IMG/VR virus record: IMGVR_UViG_3300044846_001718
Location: 1 to 31,570 of that record
Origin: a virus
Direction: 5' to 3' (one strand)
Length of the DNA stretch: 31,570 nt
The notes beneath the pieces are model-generated. The model saw nothing but the letters and a program-made list of their open reading frames with translations, ran no database searches and was not told the DNA's origin. Below, in pieces: positions 16,121-24,279 of the stretch. Numbering within the stretch: position 1 is the stretch's first letter; each line of letters begins with the position of its first letter. A program made the position numbers and the translations under genes.

Positions 16121-16658
16121 CTTCTAAACTTTTCAATGTACGTTTAGCAACTAAGGTAATGTAAGGAATAGCAAAGTCAGCGTTTACATTTTCCTCAAAT
16201 AATTTAGCTTTTAGGTTTAAATGCGATTGTTCGTAATGTTCATTTACGCTTAAATCCTCACGCTTAAAAATAATTGATAAAATGTAACTAGGAAAGTTAT
16301 CAATACCACGTTTGGCGCATTTTTCAATCTCAATTAAATCCTTTGTTTTAAACTTAAATTCATCACCACTATAAGCGACATAATTGTAACCTTTAATCTC
16401 AATGCTTTTCACTGGTAATTCACTACTAATTTCCATCGCATTGAATGATTTTATCAATTCAATAAAGGATTCATTTTCCATGTCGTAAATAATCGCCTCA
16501 GGAAGTCCAAGCGTTTTAAAAACCTCACAATATTGCTCTAATTTACCAAGCGTTTGGCTGTTTAGAATAGTGTAGATTTTGTTAAATTCTTTGAGCGTTA
16601 TTTCATTTGCTTCGTTGCGAAGTTCAAAAGTTTCATTCTCTAATTTTACCTTAATCAT
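16110..16658 (-). CDS. Putative tail assembly chaperone, upstream member (G-like)
   Basis: The 182-aa product starts with a short beta region (MIKVKLENETFELRNEANEI) and continues TLKEFNKIYTIL into a helical body, as expected of G-type tail chaperones. It overlaps the 215-aa gene by 11 bp, and the two may be made separately or joined by frameshift. Near the overlap the minus strand reads GATGCAAAATAG, where the downstream ATG lies one base off frame. It begins three bases after the 106-aa gene, so the three form one minus-strand operon. Confidence 0.5.
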   Translation of the reverse strand: MIKVKLENETFELRNEANEITLKEFNKIYTILNSQTLGKLEQYCEVFKTLGLPEAIIYDMENESFIELIKSFNAMEISSELPVKSIEIKGYNYVAYSGDEFKFKTKDLIEIEKCAKRGIDNFPSYILSIIFKREDLSVNEHYEQSHLNLKAKLFEENVNADFAIPYITLVAKRTLKSLEDAK

Positions 16659-16661
16659 AAT

Positions 16662-16982
16662 TTATTTATTTAAAATTGTTTGTAATTCTGCAATACTTAT
16701 TTCCGTTCTATTTAATTGCTTAACTTCATTTTCATATCTAAATAAAGATAAATCATTTGCGTTTATGAAAAACCATGACCATTGACTTTTTTCGTAAACT
16801 AGATATTGTTTGCCATCTACGAATTGTATTTTATTTCCCCAATATTCCTTTTGTTGTTCAACAGTTAAATCATTAGTATTCCAATCTAAATTTTTAGAAA
16901 ATCCCACATCAGTCAAAATTTCAATTACCTCTAATTTTTTGGCTTCATTATCAATTACAACATAAACGTTTTCAAGTTCCAT
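16662..16982 (-). CDS. Accessory phage protein, paralogue of the 29000 gene product
   Basis: The 106-aa product starts ENVYVVIDNEAKKLEVIEIL and ends RTEISIAELQTILNK. The 105-aa protein at 29000-29317 has EEIYVVIDSEEKRLRAIKIL and TELSLDQLEQLLSPK at the matching places, so the two are paralogues. It is the first gene of the minus-strand cassette. The family is common in Bacteroidetes phages; no function is known to me. It lacks the 'GDFGKFWD' C-terminal domain found after the other copy. Confidence 0.65.
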   Translation of the reverse strand: MELENVYVVIDNEAKKLEVIEILTDVGFSKNLDWNTNDLTVEQQKEYWGNKIQFVDGKQYLVYEKSQWSWFFINANDLSLFRYENEVKQLNRTEISIAELQTILNK

Positions 16983-16998
16983 AATTTCTCTTTTAGGA

Positions 16999-17006
16999 CA
17001 AAGATA
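16999..17006 (-). promoter_or_regulatory. Possible minus-strand -7 box TATCTTTG
   Basis: The plus strand reads CAAAGATA, so the minus strand carries TATCTTTG, a TAnnTTTG match 16 bp upstream of the 16982 start codon. A TTG lies 23 bp further upstream, near the edge of the range given for -33 boxes. It would drive the inverted cassette. The start of the protease gene (17027) lies within this promoter region. Confidence 0.45.
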
Positions 17007-17026
17007 AGAAATTACCTATTATCGAC

Positions 17027-18109
17027 ATGCAATTACCAGTTTATAATATTTCAATCGATGAATGCGACGCAGAAAATGGCGAGTATTTAGGCGTTTTGGA
17101 AATTGCAAACACGGCAAACCCCGCGATAATGATTAAGGGTATAGCGCTTAGCGAAATCAAACAAATGATTTTCAAAGACGATTTACTTTATAGAATTGCT
17201 AGTCCTGTTTTAATACCATCAAAGATTTACAGACGAGATGCTGAAACTGGCGAAGAGTATTATGTCAATGTAACTAGCGAAGTAGTCGAAAAAATGTTTA
17301 TGAAGTTCCAAAAAGATAGGAGCGGTCAAGACATTTTTAACGACGAACACGACGAAGCCAAACGAGTACCTAGTTACATCTTAGAAACGTGGTTAGTTGA
17401 AACACCTAAAACCGATAAATCATTTATTACATACGGTATTGAGTGTCCCGAAAAAACATGGTTTGCAGTTCAACAGTTCACAGATAAGCAAGCGTATTTT
17501 GAATGCGTTGAAAGTGGTAAAATTGGATTTTCTATTCACGGAGAAAGTGCGTTAAAATTCACAAAACAAGAAATTATTAAACAAATAAATATGAGCAAAA
17601 AGAGAAAGTTTGTCGCTCAATTCACGGAAGCAGTCGGAACGGATAGTGGTGAAGTAATCGTAACAGCAGACGTACTGGAAGTAGGTGCAGACGTTGCTGT
17701 ATTAGATACTGAATTTACACCAATCGAAAACTTTACCGGAGAAATTACCATTGAAGATACACCCGTAGTAATTACAGATAATGTAATCACGTCAATGGGT
17801 GCTGAGGAAATGGAAATGAAAACCGACGAGGTTGTTGTTGAAGAGGTTGAAATGGCAAAAGAAGAAGAGGTTGTTGTTGAAACTGAAATGGCAGTTGAAA
17901 TGCCAACAGATGTTGCCGTTGAAGCGTACACCAAAGCAGAAATGGACGCGAAGTTCGACGAAATCTATGCAATGATTGCAGAATTAAAAACAGGAACTGC
18001 TACAGAAATGGCAGTTGAAGAGGTAGAAATGGCGGAGGCGCCAAAGTCAGGCATTGAGTTGAAAATGTCGAAAGTAGAAAAATTATCAAACTTTATAAAC
18101 AAGAAATAA
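17027..18109 (+). CDS. Prohead serine protease (XkdF-like) fused to scaffold
   Basis: The 360-aa product has an N-terminal protease domain of the XkdF type. Candidate catalytic residues are H108 in FNDEHD and S169 in GFSIHG, with the conserved ETWLVETPKTD stretch between them (about 120-130). The C-terminal part (about 255-350) is strongly acidic, Val/Glu-rich and repetitive (EVVVEEVEMA, then TEMAVEEVEMAEA), as expected of a scaffold that is cut away. It ends one base before the capsid gene. It would shape and mature the prohead. No plus-strand promoter box was found in the 44-bp gap upstream. Confidence 0.8.
   Translation: MQLPVYNISIDECDAENGEYLGVLEIANTANPAIMIKGIALSEIKQMIFKDDLLYRIASPVLIPSKIYRRDAETGEEYYVNVTSEVVEKMFMKFQKDRSGQDIFNDEHDEAKRVPSYILETWLVETPKTDKSFITYGIECPEKTWFAVQQFTDKQAYFECVESGKIGFSIHGESALKFTKQEIIKQINMSKKRKFVAQFTEAVGTDSGEVIVTADVLEVGADVAVLDTEFTPIENFTGEITIEDTPVVITDNVITSMGAEEMEMKTDEVVVEEVEMAKEEEVVVETEMAVEMPTDVAVEAYTKAEMDAKFDEIYAMIAELKTGTATEMAVEEVEMAEAPKSGIELKMSKVEKLSNFINKK
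17826..18045 (+). repeat. Acidic Val/Glu repeat region inside the scaffold
   Basis: The DNA repeats blocks such as GAGGTTGTTGTTGAA and GAAATGGCAGTTGAA, encoding reiterated EVVVE and EMAVE units. It is low-complexity coding repeat within the scaffold part of the protease gene, probably a flexible or coiled segment. Confidence 0.6.
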
Positions 18110-18110
18110 A

Positions 18111-19052
18111 ATGAGCAGAAAAGTACAATTTTCAATGGAGGTTACAAATAACGCTCTATTGCAAGTAAATCCTAAAGAGTTTTACACAAAAGCATTGCTT
18201 GAGAATCGTTCAAGCGCAGAATTCCGTCAATTGTTGGGAATTAAAGAATCAACAAAAATCGCAGCATTAGATTTCGGTACTTTATTGACTGAAGCGGATT
18301 GTGATTTCGTAGTTAACAACTCTACATTGTCAGCAAAAACAATGGACGTTTGCAAAATCGCTTTGAATACTGAGGTATGTCAATTCGAGGTTGAGCAATC
18401 TTTTTTAGCTGATTGGATGCGTCAAGGTTCTAACGGTGATTTTATGCCTGCAGAATTCGCTACACATTTTTATGCTGAATTAGGTCGTTCAGTTTCTAAT
18501 CAATTGGAGTACCTTACATGGCAAGGTGACACAGAGGGTGAAACTGATACTTACTTAGACCTTTGCGACGGTTTGGAAAAACAATTAGGTGGTGCAACTA
18601 TTCCAGTAGCACAAAGAATTGCGGGTACTGCTATTACATCAACAAACGTAATCGCTCAAATGACTTTGGTATACAACCAAATCCCAAGAGCATTGAGAAA
18701 CCGTAAAGCAGACGTTAAATGGTTTGTCGCTTCAAACGTTGCAGATGCTTACAGATTGGCAGTTGCAGTTCAATCAGCTGAGGCGTATACAACAAAAGAC
18801 GCTCCTTTGAATTTCTTAGGTTACACTTTGTCTATTGGTGAGGGTATGTCTGACAACGCAATGACTTTGTCTTTGCAGTCTAACTACATTTTCCTTGCTG
18901 ACTTGATTAGTGATCCAACAGATATCACTACAATCAACATGAAAGAAACAACTGGGGATAGAAAAATCCGTGTTATTTCTGACTTCAAAGTTGGTTTCAA
19001 CTACTTGAACGATGACGAGTGGGTTACTTACAGTATTCCTGCAAACGCATAA
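18111..19052 (+). CDS. Major capsid protein (HK97 fold)
   Basis: The 313-aa product lies directly after the protease/scaffold gene and before a terminator. Its features fit an HK97-fold capsid protein. These are a helical N-terminus, a central E-loop-like part with TEVCQFEVEQSFLADWMRQG (about 85-104), a spine-like AELGRSVSNQLEYLTWQGD region, and the late IRVISDFKVGFNYLND stretch (P-domain-like). Codon use is more regular than in neighbours, as is common in highly expressed genes. No dedicated decoration protein was recognised. Confidence 0.85.
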   Translation: MSRKVQFSMEVTNNALLQVNPKEFYTKALLENRSSAEFRQLLGIKESTKIAALDFGTLLTEADCDFVVNNSTLSAKTMDVCKIALNTEVCQFEVEQSFLADWMRQGSNGDFMPAEFATHFYAELGRSVSNQLEYLTWQGDTEGETDTYLDLCDGLEKQLGGATIPVAQRIAGTAITSTNVIAQMTLVYNQIPRALRNRKADVKWFVASNVADAYRLAVAVQSAEAYTTKDAPLNFLGYTLSIGEGMSDNAMTLSLQSNYIFLADLISDPTDITTINMKETTGDRKIRVISDFKVGFNYLNDDEWVTYSIPANA

Positions 19053-19060
19053 CATTAACG

Positions 19061-19085
19061 AGGGGTGTTAATTCACCCCTTTTTA
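19061..19085 (+). terminator. Rho-independent terminator after the capsid gene
   Basis: AGGGGTG (19061-19067) and CACCCCT (19074-19080) form a perfect 7-bp stem with loop TTAATT, followed by TTTTATT. It probably sets a high capsid-to-downstream ratio by partial termination, as no promoter box is seen before the next gene. Confidence 0.85.
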
Positions 19086-19108
19086 TTCACTTTTAAAAAA
19101 TATAAATT

Positions 19109-19615
19109 ATGCCTTGTGAAATATTAGAGGGTATTGAGTTAGGATGTGATAGAAACAGCGGAGGGATTCACCAAATTTTGGTTGGTGACATGACCGATAT
19201 TTCAACGCAAACAACTAACAATGCTACATGGACAATTACAGCGATGACAGTGGCAACAGAGCCTATTGAAATTGAAGTAAAACGTAAAGTTTCAAACTAC
19301 GTAGAAGACGAGCAAAACGATTTCGTTAACGGTTCGGTTGTTGTTACTTCTACAATTACAACAATGTTGCACAGACGCGACGCTGACAAATCAAGAAAAT
19401 TGAACTTGTTAGGTGCTGGTCAAAGATACCTTTATGTTATCTGCAAAGATGCAAACGGTAAATATTGGTTTTTCCCAAATGTTCAACTTCAATCAGTTGG
19501 TGAGGGTTCAGGTCAAGAACGTGCTGACGGTTCAAAATATGCGGTTGTCTTTGTTGGAGAAGATGACCAACTTGCATATGAAATTGATGCTGCGGTTGTC
19601 GCTTCATTACTGTAA
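19109..19615 (+). CDS. Putative major tail tube protein
   Basis: The 168-aa beta-rich acidic protein starts after an AT-rich TATAAATTATG context. Its plan (GGIHQILVGD near the N-terminus, middle EIEVKRKVSNYVEDEQNDF, later VICKDANGKYWFFPNVQLQS) matches tail tube proteins of Bacteroidetes siphophages. It is bracketed by two strong terminators, so it is probably made in large amount as a single-gene unit, as expected of a tube subunit. A head decoration role is the main alternative. Confidence 0.7.
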   Translation: MPCEILEGIELGCDRNSGGIHQILVGDMTDISTQTTNNATWTITAMTVATEPIEIEVKRKVSNYVEDEQNDFVNGSVVVTSTITTMLHRRDADKSRKLNLLGAGQRYLYVICKDANGKYWFFPNVQLQSVGEGSGQERADGSKYAVVFVGEDDQLAYEIDAAVVASLL

Positions 19616-19636
19616 ATTAGATTTATTTTTAGTATT

Positions 19637-19667
19637 AAGGGCTGTTCAATTTGGACAGCCTTTTTTT
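19637..19667 (+). terminator. Rho-independent terminator after the tail tube gene
   Basis: AAGGGCTGTTC (19637-19647) pairs with GGACAGCCTTT (19653-19663), with two G-U wobbles and loop AATTT, then a run of T. It lies 17 bp before the next start codon, so portal and connector genes depend on readthrough or an unseen promoter. Confidence 0.85.
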
Positions 19668-19683
19668 ATGTCCTATTATTTGC

Positions 19684-20016
19684 ATGATTTACATTGAGAA
19701 AAACATACTTACAAATATAGCATTGACGTTAACTGAAAGTTCACAACTTGCAAACCCCTATTATTTGTTTCATTTTGTAAACGAGATTAACGATTCAGAA
19801 TTCTTTGAAACATTTACTGATATTAGCGGATATCCTGATCGCTTTAATTTGTTTGAGATGCAATTAGATTACGTAGCAGGCCAATATACCTATACAGTAT
19901 ATGAAAGTGCAACACCAAACCCTACAACGATAGCAGAAACAACGGGTAGAATTATAGAAACAGGAATTATGATAGTACATTCTGCAGAAAATGTAGATAC
20001 AAATATTTATTTATGA
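19684..20016 (+). CDS. Small beta-rich virion-associated protein, 110 aa
   Basis: ATG at 19684 is chosen because the open frame further upstream falls in the terminator. The 110-aa product has PYYLFHFVNEIND, then YPDRFNLFEMQL and GQYTYTVYES, a beta-sandwich-like pattern I associate with Bacteroidetes phage virion genes. It ends by overlapping the portal start (ATGA). The exact role is unknown. Confidence 0.65.
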   Translation: MIYIEKNILTNIALTLTESSQLANPYYLFHFVNEINDSEFFETFTDISGYPDRFNLFEMQLDYVAGQYTYTVYESATPNPTTIAETTGRIIETGIMIVHSAENVDTNIYL

Positions 20017-21344
20017 AAATTTTAGGCATTAATTTTAGTAGGGGCGCGGTTGTAAGGACGGAGCAACAAGCATACAGCACACCGTTTGGCGTTATTGGTG
20101 ATGGTAACTTATCTTTACCGTTTATTCAATCTCAAGTACACAAAGCGGGTGTTATCTATTTCGGTTCGGATAACTTATTTCCTAGCGTATTAAATCAAAT
20201 GTATTACACGTCACCTATTCACGGCGCCGTTATTGATTTTACGGTAATGGCAGTTGTTGGCGGTGGATTTACTGTTGACGGATTGAAAGAGGGCAAAGAT
20301 AAAGTCGCGTTTGGCGTTTGGTCGCGAATGAATAAAGTTGACCGTAACTTAGAAACTATTGCAAGGGATTATAAAATACATTCACGCGTTCACTTTATAT
20401 TAAATTATTCAGATAGTGGGAAATTCCTGAAAATGGAACGTATCGAACCGGCAAGTATTCGTTATCGATTTGATGGTAACTACGAATTTAGTAGCGATTG
20501 GTCAACAGGTAAAGAGCGTAGATTTATTGAGGCCTTTCACCATGCTAAAATTGGGAAATTTACAGAGATGCTTTACACGTTTGGAGAAGTTGGCGCCGGT
20601 CAAGATATTTATCCGATACCTACTTATTCAAGTGCTTTAAATTGGTGCTATTTAGATGGCGAACAAAGTTACTTTCATAAATCAAACTTACAAAATTCTA
20701 TTTTCCCAAGTCTTATTATTAGACGCCCTAAGCGATTCGGTTCTAAAAAAGAGGTTGAGGATTTTAAAGACGGTTTAATGAATAACAAAGGCGCTAAAAA
20801 CGCTGGTAAAGTATTCGTGTTGACTGGCGACGGAATGGAAAATACACCTGAGGTTGTTGTTCCAGGTGCTCAACAAAATGATAGACTTTTTGAGGGTACT
20901 TCAAAGGAATTAAAAGATAATATTTGCTTTGCACACAAAATTAACCCCGCTATTATGGGCGTAAAAGTTGCGGGTTCTTTGGGGAACGCTCAGGAACTTG
21001 AGATGTCCTACGCTATTTTTGAGAAAAACGTAGTATTTCCAATGCGTAAACAGCTTGAAAATATGTTTAACGAGCTATTACAAATTGCAGGAGTTGACGG
21101 AATTTTCAATATTACTGGTTTCAAAATTATCGGTGAGGAAATTGTCGGCGGTGAGGAAAGTAAAATCAATAAAACTGGTGAATTACTTAACGCAATGTCG
21201 CCTTTACTTGCAAACAAAGTACTTGACAATCTTACAATCAATGAAATTAGAAGTATCGCAGGACTTGCAAATGTGCCAGACGGTGAGCAATTAGCAAACC
21301 CTAGCGCACCCGTTAATAATAACACAGAAACTATTGTACCATGA
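20013..21344 (+). CDS. Portal protein
   Basis: The 443-aa product has the expected portal size and plan: an N-terminal clip/wing region (VIYFGSDNLFPSVLNQMYYT, about residues 48-67), a central MERIEPASIRYRF, and a long C-terminal helix (MSYAIFEKNVVFPMRKQLEN, about 330-349). HKINPAIMGVKVAGSLGNAQE (about 309-329) is a typical portal segment before the crown. It forms the dodecameric DNA entry vertex. It follows the capsid and tube genes instead of preceding them. Confidence 0.85.
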   Translation: MKILGINFSRGAVVRTEQQAYSTPFGVIGDGNLSLPFIQSQVHKAGVIYFGSDNLFPSVLNQMYYTSPIHGAVIDFTVMAVVGGGFTVDGLKEGKDKVAFGVWSRMNKVDRNLETIARDYKIHSRVHFILNYSDSGKFLKMERIEPASIRYRFDGNYEFSSDWSTGKERRFIEAFHHAKIGKFTEMLYTFGEVGAGQDIYPIPTYSSALNWCYLDGEQSYFHKSNLQNSIFPSLIIRRPKRFGSKKEVEDFKDGLMNNKGAKNAGKVFVLTGDGMENTPEVVVPGAQQNDRLFEGTSKELKDNICFAHKINPAIMGVKVAGSLGNAQELEMSYAIFEKNVVFPMRKQLENMFNELLQIAGVDGIFNITGFKIIGEEIVGGEESKINKTGELLNAMSPLLANKVLDNLTINEIRSIAGLANVPDGEQLANPSAPVNNNTETIVP

Positions 21345-21844
21345 TTTACTTTGTAACAGAAAATTACTTAAAACAAAAGACACCGATAACGCAAAATGTC
21401 AGCGCAACTGACATAATGCCGTTTATTGAGCCGTCGGCAAGTTCATGGATGCAGTCAATTTTGGGTACTTACTTTTTTAACGATTTATTGGTAAAATACA
21501 ACGCGCAAACTTTAAATCCTGATGAAACTATTTTAGTAGAGAAAATTAAACCCGCGGTTGCTTGGCGCGCGACGGTGGATTGTGTTCTAGGTTTGACTTA
21601 TCAACTAAAAAATAAAGGACTGCAAAAACAAAACGGCGACAATTCAGAAAGTGTGGACCAAACAGAAACTACTTTTGTAATGCGCCACTACGAGCAGAAA
21701 GCTGAATTCTTTGAGATGATGACGCGTAAATATTTGAAGCTAAATAAAGACTTATTTCCTGAGTTTACAAGCAACTTAAACCGTGACTCAGAATTAGCCC
21801 CACAGCACGACGATAATTTCAACACTGATACAATGTTTATATGA
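21341..21844 (+). CDS. Putative head-tail connector
   Basis: The 167-aa helical protein directly follows the portal with ATGA overlap. It reads MIYFVTENYLKQKTPI, then DIMPFIEPSASSWMQSILGT, and later KIKPAVAWRATVDCVLGLTYQL, the helical-bundle plan of gp6-like adaptors found after Bacteroidetes portals. It probably docks under the portal ring. Function is inferred from family plan and place. Confidence 0.65.
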   Translation: MIYFVTENYLKQKTPITQNVSATDIMPFIEPSASSWMQSILGTYFFNDLLVKYNAQTLNPDETILVEKIKPAVAWRATVDCVLGLTYQLKNKGLQKQNGDNSESVDQTETTFVMRHYEQKAEFFEMMTRKYLKLNKDLFPEFTSNLNRDSELAPQHDDNFNTDTMFI

Positions 21845-22470
21845 TTAGTTATTTACAAGCAGTCAATGTAATAAAGACATTTGCGGACCAACATTTGCAA
21901 GTTAACAAGTTTGATTTTGAGTTTAAAGAGCAAATGCAGAATTTGGCTACATTAAACGAGGCGTATCCATTTGTTTATGTAGTGCCAGTTGCAAGCGATA
22001 CAATAGTAAATGTTAACGAGTTTGATGTGGAAATCTATTGCGTAGATAGGTTGCAAAAAGACCGTACAAATGTGAACTACGTTATTAGTGACTGTAATCA
22101 AATATTAAATGATTTGGTATTGTGGCTTGAAGAGGGGCAAAACGATATCGAGATAGTAGGAACGGCAACGCAAACACCGATTAATAACGACTTATTAGAT
22201 TACGTCGGGGGGTGGGTACTTCGTGTAAGATTGCAAGTTGAAAAAATCGGACTTTGTGAGATTCCTTTAAATGGTGAAACACCGCCCCCGCCCCCTGAGT
22301 GTTTAGATGCAAGTGTAACAAATTCAGATGGTACTTATTATGAAAGAGTACCGAGCGGTGGAGAATTAATTTTACCAGATACAACATATAATTTTATTAT
22401 AAACGGAGTTACAACTAGCGAAACAGTCCCTAGTTTAGCTGACAATACATTCAACATACTATGGCAATAA
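21841..22470 (+). CDS. Putative tail terminator/neck protein with extra C-terminal domain
   Basis: The N-terminal part (about residues 1-140) has the alpha/beta plan of tail terminator proteins (YPFVYVVPVAS, NEFDVEIYCVDR, DYVGGWVLRVRLQV). A proline linker (PPPPP, 148-152) leads to a roughly 55-aa domain beginning DASVTNSDGTYYERVPSGGE. That domain is found at the ends of several phage structural proteins in this phylum and may be exposed on the virion. The gene overlaps the tail fibre gene by 10 bp. Confidence 0.6.
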   Translation: MISYLQAVNVIKTFADQHLQVNKFDFEFKEQMQNLATLNEAYPFVYVVPVASDTIVNVNEFDVEIYCVDRLQKDRTNVNYVISDCNQILNDLVLWLEEGQNDIEIVGTATQTPINNDLLDYVGGWVLRVRLQVEKIGLCEIPLNGETPPPPPECLDASVTNSDGTYYERVPSGGELILPDTTYNFIINGVTTSETVPSLADNTFNILWQ

Positions 22471-23651
22471 TAGATATAAACATAGCAACGCCTACGTTGG
22501 ACGAAGTCACAACAAGCGGAAATACAACAAGCAACGATATTAATTTTGATGCTACTAAAGGTATTTTATTTAGTAACGATTCAAAACTTAGAGAGGGTAC
22601 AATAGATGCTCAAACTGGTGGAAGTAAAGGAATAGCTCAAATTTGTGCCGTTGGTTACGAATTAAAATGGGAAGCTGGCAGTTTGTATGTAATGGACGGT
22701 AACGGTACTTTAATTCGTGAAGTAAGTCATAAATTTAATATTATTCCTGATGAATTTCAAGATTCTAGTTTAGGTTTTTATGTTGGTTCGAGATGGATAT
22801 TAGACAACGGAGATATTTATGTTTGTACTGATAGCACTGTTGATACTGCTGTTTGGGAACAATTACCTAGATTATCTCAATTAGTGCCCTACACGGGCGC
22901 GACTGCAGACGTAAACTTAGGAAACCAGGATTTATACGCAAACAAAGTATGGCTTTACGACGCGCCAAACGATGGGTATGGTAGCATTCATTTAACTGAT
23001 AATAACTTTCACATTGAAGATTCGGAGGGACATAAAATGTTAGTGATTGAAGACGGTTTTATGCAAATTCATTTGACAGATGCAATTCAATCTAATCTTT
23101 TCACAACTTTATTAAGCCAAACTAGAGATCATTATTTACCAAATGCAAGTGGAACAATAGCCTTAACGAGTGATATTCCTACATTTACACCGATGCCGTT
23201 TAAACAGAATGTAAATGTTACGCACATGGGAACGACTGCAAATACAATCGTTGCAAGTTATTTAATTAATGCGGGGACTTTTGAGGTAAACGATTTTTTT
23301 AGGTTTGTTATTCAAACTATTCACGCAAATAACGCAAATGTTAAAACCTTGCGTGTTTATCTTAATTCAAGTATTTCATTAACCGGTGCAACTTTGATAG
23401 CAACTAGATTATTGACTTCGTCAGCTGGTGCTGCAATGGCAAGAGATTTAGTTTTTAAAAATAGTTTAACATCTCAGGAAATTGCATTAGTCACGAATAA
23501 CGTTGGAGATAATGAAAATAGTACAAACGTTGGAGCTACATCTTTATCGGTTAATTTTGGTGCAAATCAATATTTTATTGTTGCTGTAGAGTTAGCAAAT
23601 TCAGCTGATAGCGTTGTTTTAAGTAATTTACGAACAAATATTTTTAGATAA
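22461..23651 (+). CDS. Tail fibre / receptor-binding protein
   Basis: The 396-aa product has fibre hallmarks: VPYTGATADVNLGNQDL (residues 142-158), which is typical of phage fibre shafts, and HYLPNASGTIALTSD (224-238). The last 150 residues form a beta-rich, Thr/Ser/Asn-rich head (AGTFEVNDFFRF..., LRVYLNSSISLTGATL). It probably binds the host surface through that head. It lies next to connector genes, not the hub gene, which hints at modular exchange. Confidence 0.8.
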   Translation: MAIIDINIATPTLDEVTTSGNTTSNDINFDATKGILFSNDSKLREGTIDAQTGGSKGIAQICAVGYELKWEAGSLYVMDGNGTLIREVSHKFNIIPDEFQDSSLGFYVGSRWILDNGDIYVCTDSTVDTAVWEQLPRLSQLVPYTGATADVNLGNQDLYANKVWLYDAPNDGYGSIHLTDNNFHIEDSEGHKMLVIEDGFMQIHLTDAIQSNLFTTLLSQTRDHYLPNASGTIALTSDIPTFTPMPFKQNVNVTHMGTTANTIVASYLINAGTFEVNDFFRFVIQTIHANNANVKTLRVYLNSSISLTGATLIATRLLTSSAGAAMARDLVFKNSLTSQEIALVTNNVGDNENSTNVGATSLSVNFGANQYFIVAVELANSADSVVLSNLRTNIFR

Positions 23652-23800
23652 TGATAGTTATAAAAGCAATATTAGACAATGATTGTTTAAGACCTGAAAC
23701 GAGTTTAACTGTAGAGCAAATGCAAACGGTTACAAGCGTTTTAAGCAATGGCAACGAGTTTATTTATTATCAAGGCGATGAGCCACAAATTACAGAGTAA
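23651..23800 (+). CDS. Hypothetical protein, 49 aa
   Basis: ATG at 23651 overlaps the fibre stop (TAATG) and the frame ends by overlapping the next start at 23800. The 49-aa product is MIVIKAILDNDCLRPETS..., acidic at the end. Coupling on both sides supports expression. A fibre partner or small lysis-region protein is possible; nothing decides it. Confidence 0.6.
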   Translation: MIVIKAILDNDCLRPETSLTVEQMQTVTSVLSNGNEFIYYQGDEPQITE

Positions 23801-24036
23801 TGACAGAGATAGTAAAAATATTCAAGAATTACGGCAGTTTAGGGGTGCTTACTGTTTGGCTGTTAATTACTAATAATCGAGTTGATAAATTGGAGATGAA
23901 ATTAGAAGCTTGTAACGAGTCTAAAATAGATATTCTAAGAAATAAAGTTAGCAAACACAAAGAAAATAAATTGCCTTTATTAGCAATTATTACGCAACAA
24001 ATATCAATTAAAAACAATGAAGATGAAGAATGTTGA
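23800..24036 (+). CDS. Small membrane protein, holin-like candidate
   Basis: The 78-aa product has a short N-terminus, one hydrophobic span (about residues 11-23, YGSLGVLTVWLLI), and a charged helical tail. This BhlA/UviB-like plan is shared with some small phage holins. It lies at the start of the lysis block and overlaps the next membrane protein by 20 bp. Holin function is an inference. Confidence 0.55.
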   Translation: MTEIVKIFKNYGSLGVLTVWLLITNNRVDKLEMKLEACNESKIDILRNKVSKHKENKLPLLAIITQQISIKNNEDEEC

Positions 24037-24244
24037 AAAAATGGATTTATTGGAACGCTTAGAAGCTCCAACGCCAAAAAGAAACAAAAGAATTGGTCAA
24101 ATTTTTACAGCTATTGGAGTAATTGCAGGAACAATATTAACTGCAGGAGTTGTAACAGCTCCTTTAGGTATTACAATTTTAACAATAGTTACTGCAGTGA
24201 GCGGTGGAGTTGCAGTTTTTAATGGTCAAAAAGTCGAAGAGTAA
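24017..24244 (+). CDS. Two-span membrane protein, holin candidate
   Basis: The 75-aa product has a charged N-terminus (LLERLEAPTPKRNKRIG) and two hydrophobic spans (IFTAIGVIAGTILTAGVV and LGITILTIVTAVSGGVAVF) joined by a short turn. Small size and two spans fit a class II-type holin, and the endolysin candidate lies 1.2 kb downstream in the same direction. It pairs with the one-span protein before it, perhaps as holin and antiholin. Confidence 0.6.
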   Translation: MKMKNVEKMDLLERLEAPTPKRNKRIGQIFTAIGVIAGTILTAGVVTAPLGITILTIVTAVSGGVAVFNGQKVEE

Positions 24245-24279
24245 AACTCTTAATGTACATTGATACAAAAATCAAAATT

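Noticed and set aside
17617-17972. Two minus-strand open frames opposite the scaffold region
   Set aside because: Ser/Thr- and Gln/Phe-rich low-complexity products arise from the repeated GTT/GAA codons on the other strand.
21008-21325. Minus-strand open frame of 105 codons in the portal gene
   Set aside because: It is antisense to conserved portal sequence, with no start context or motif.
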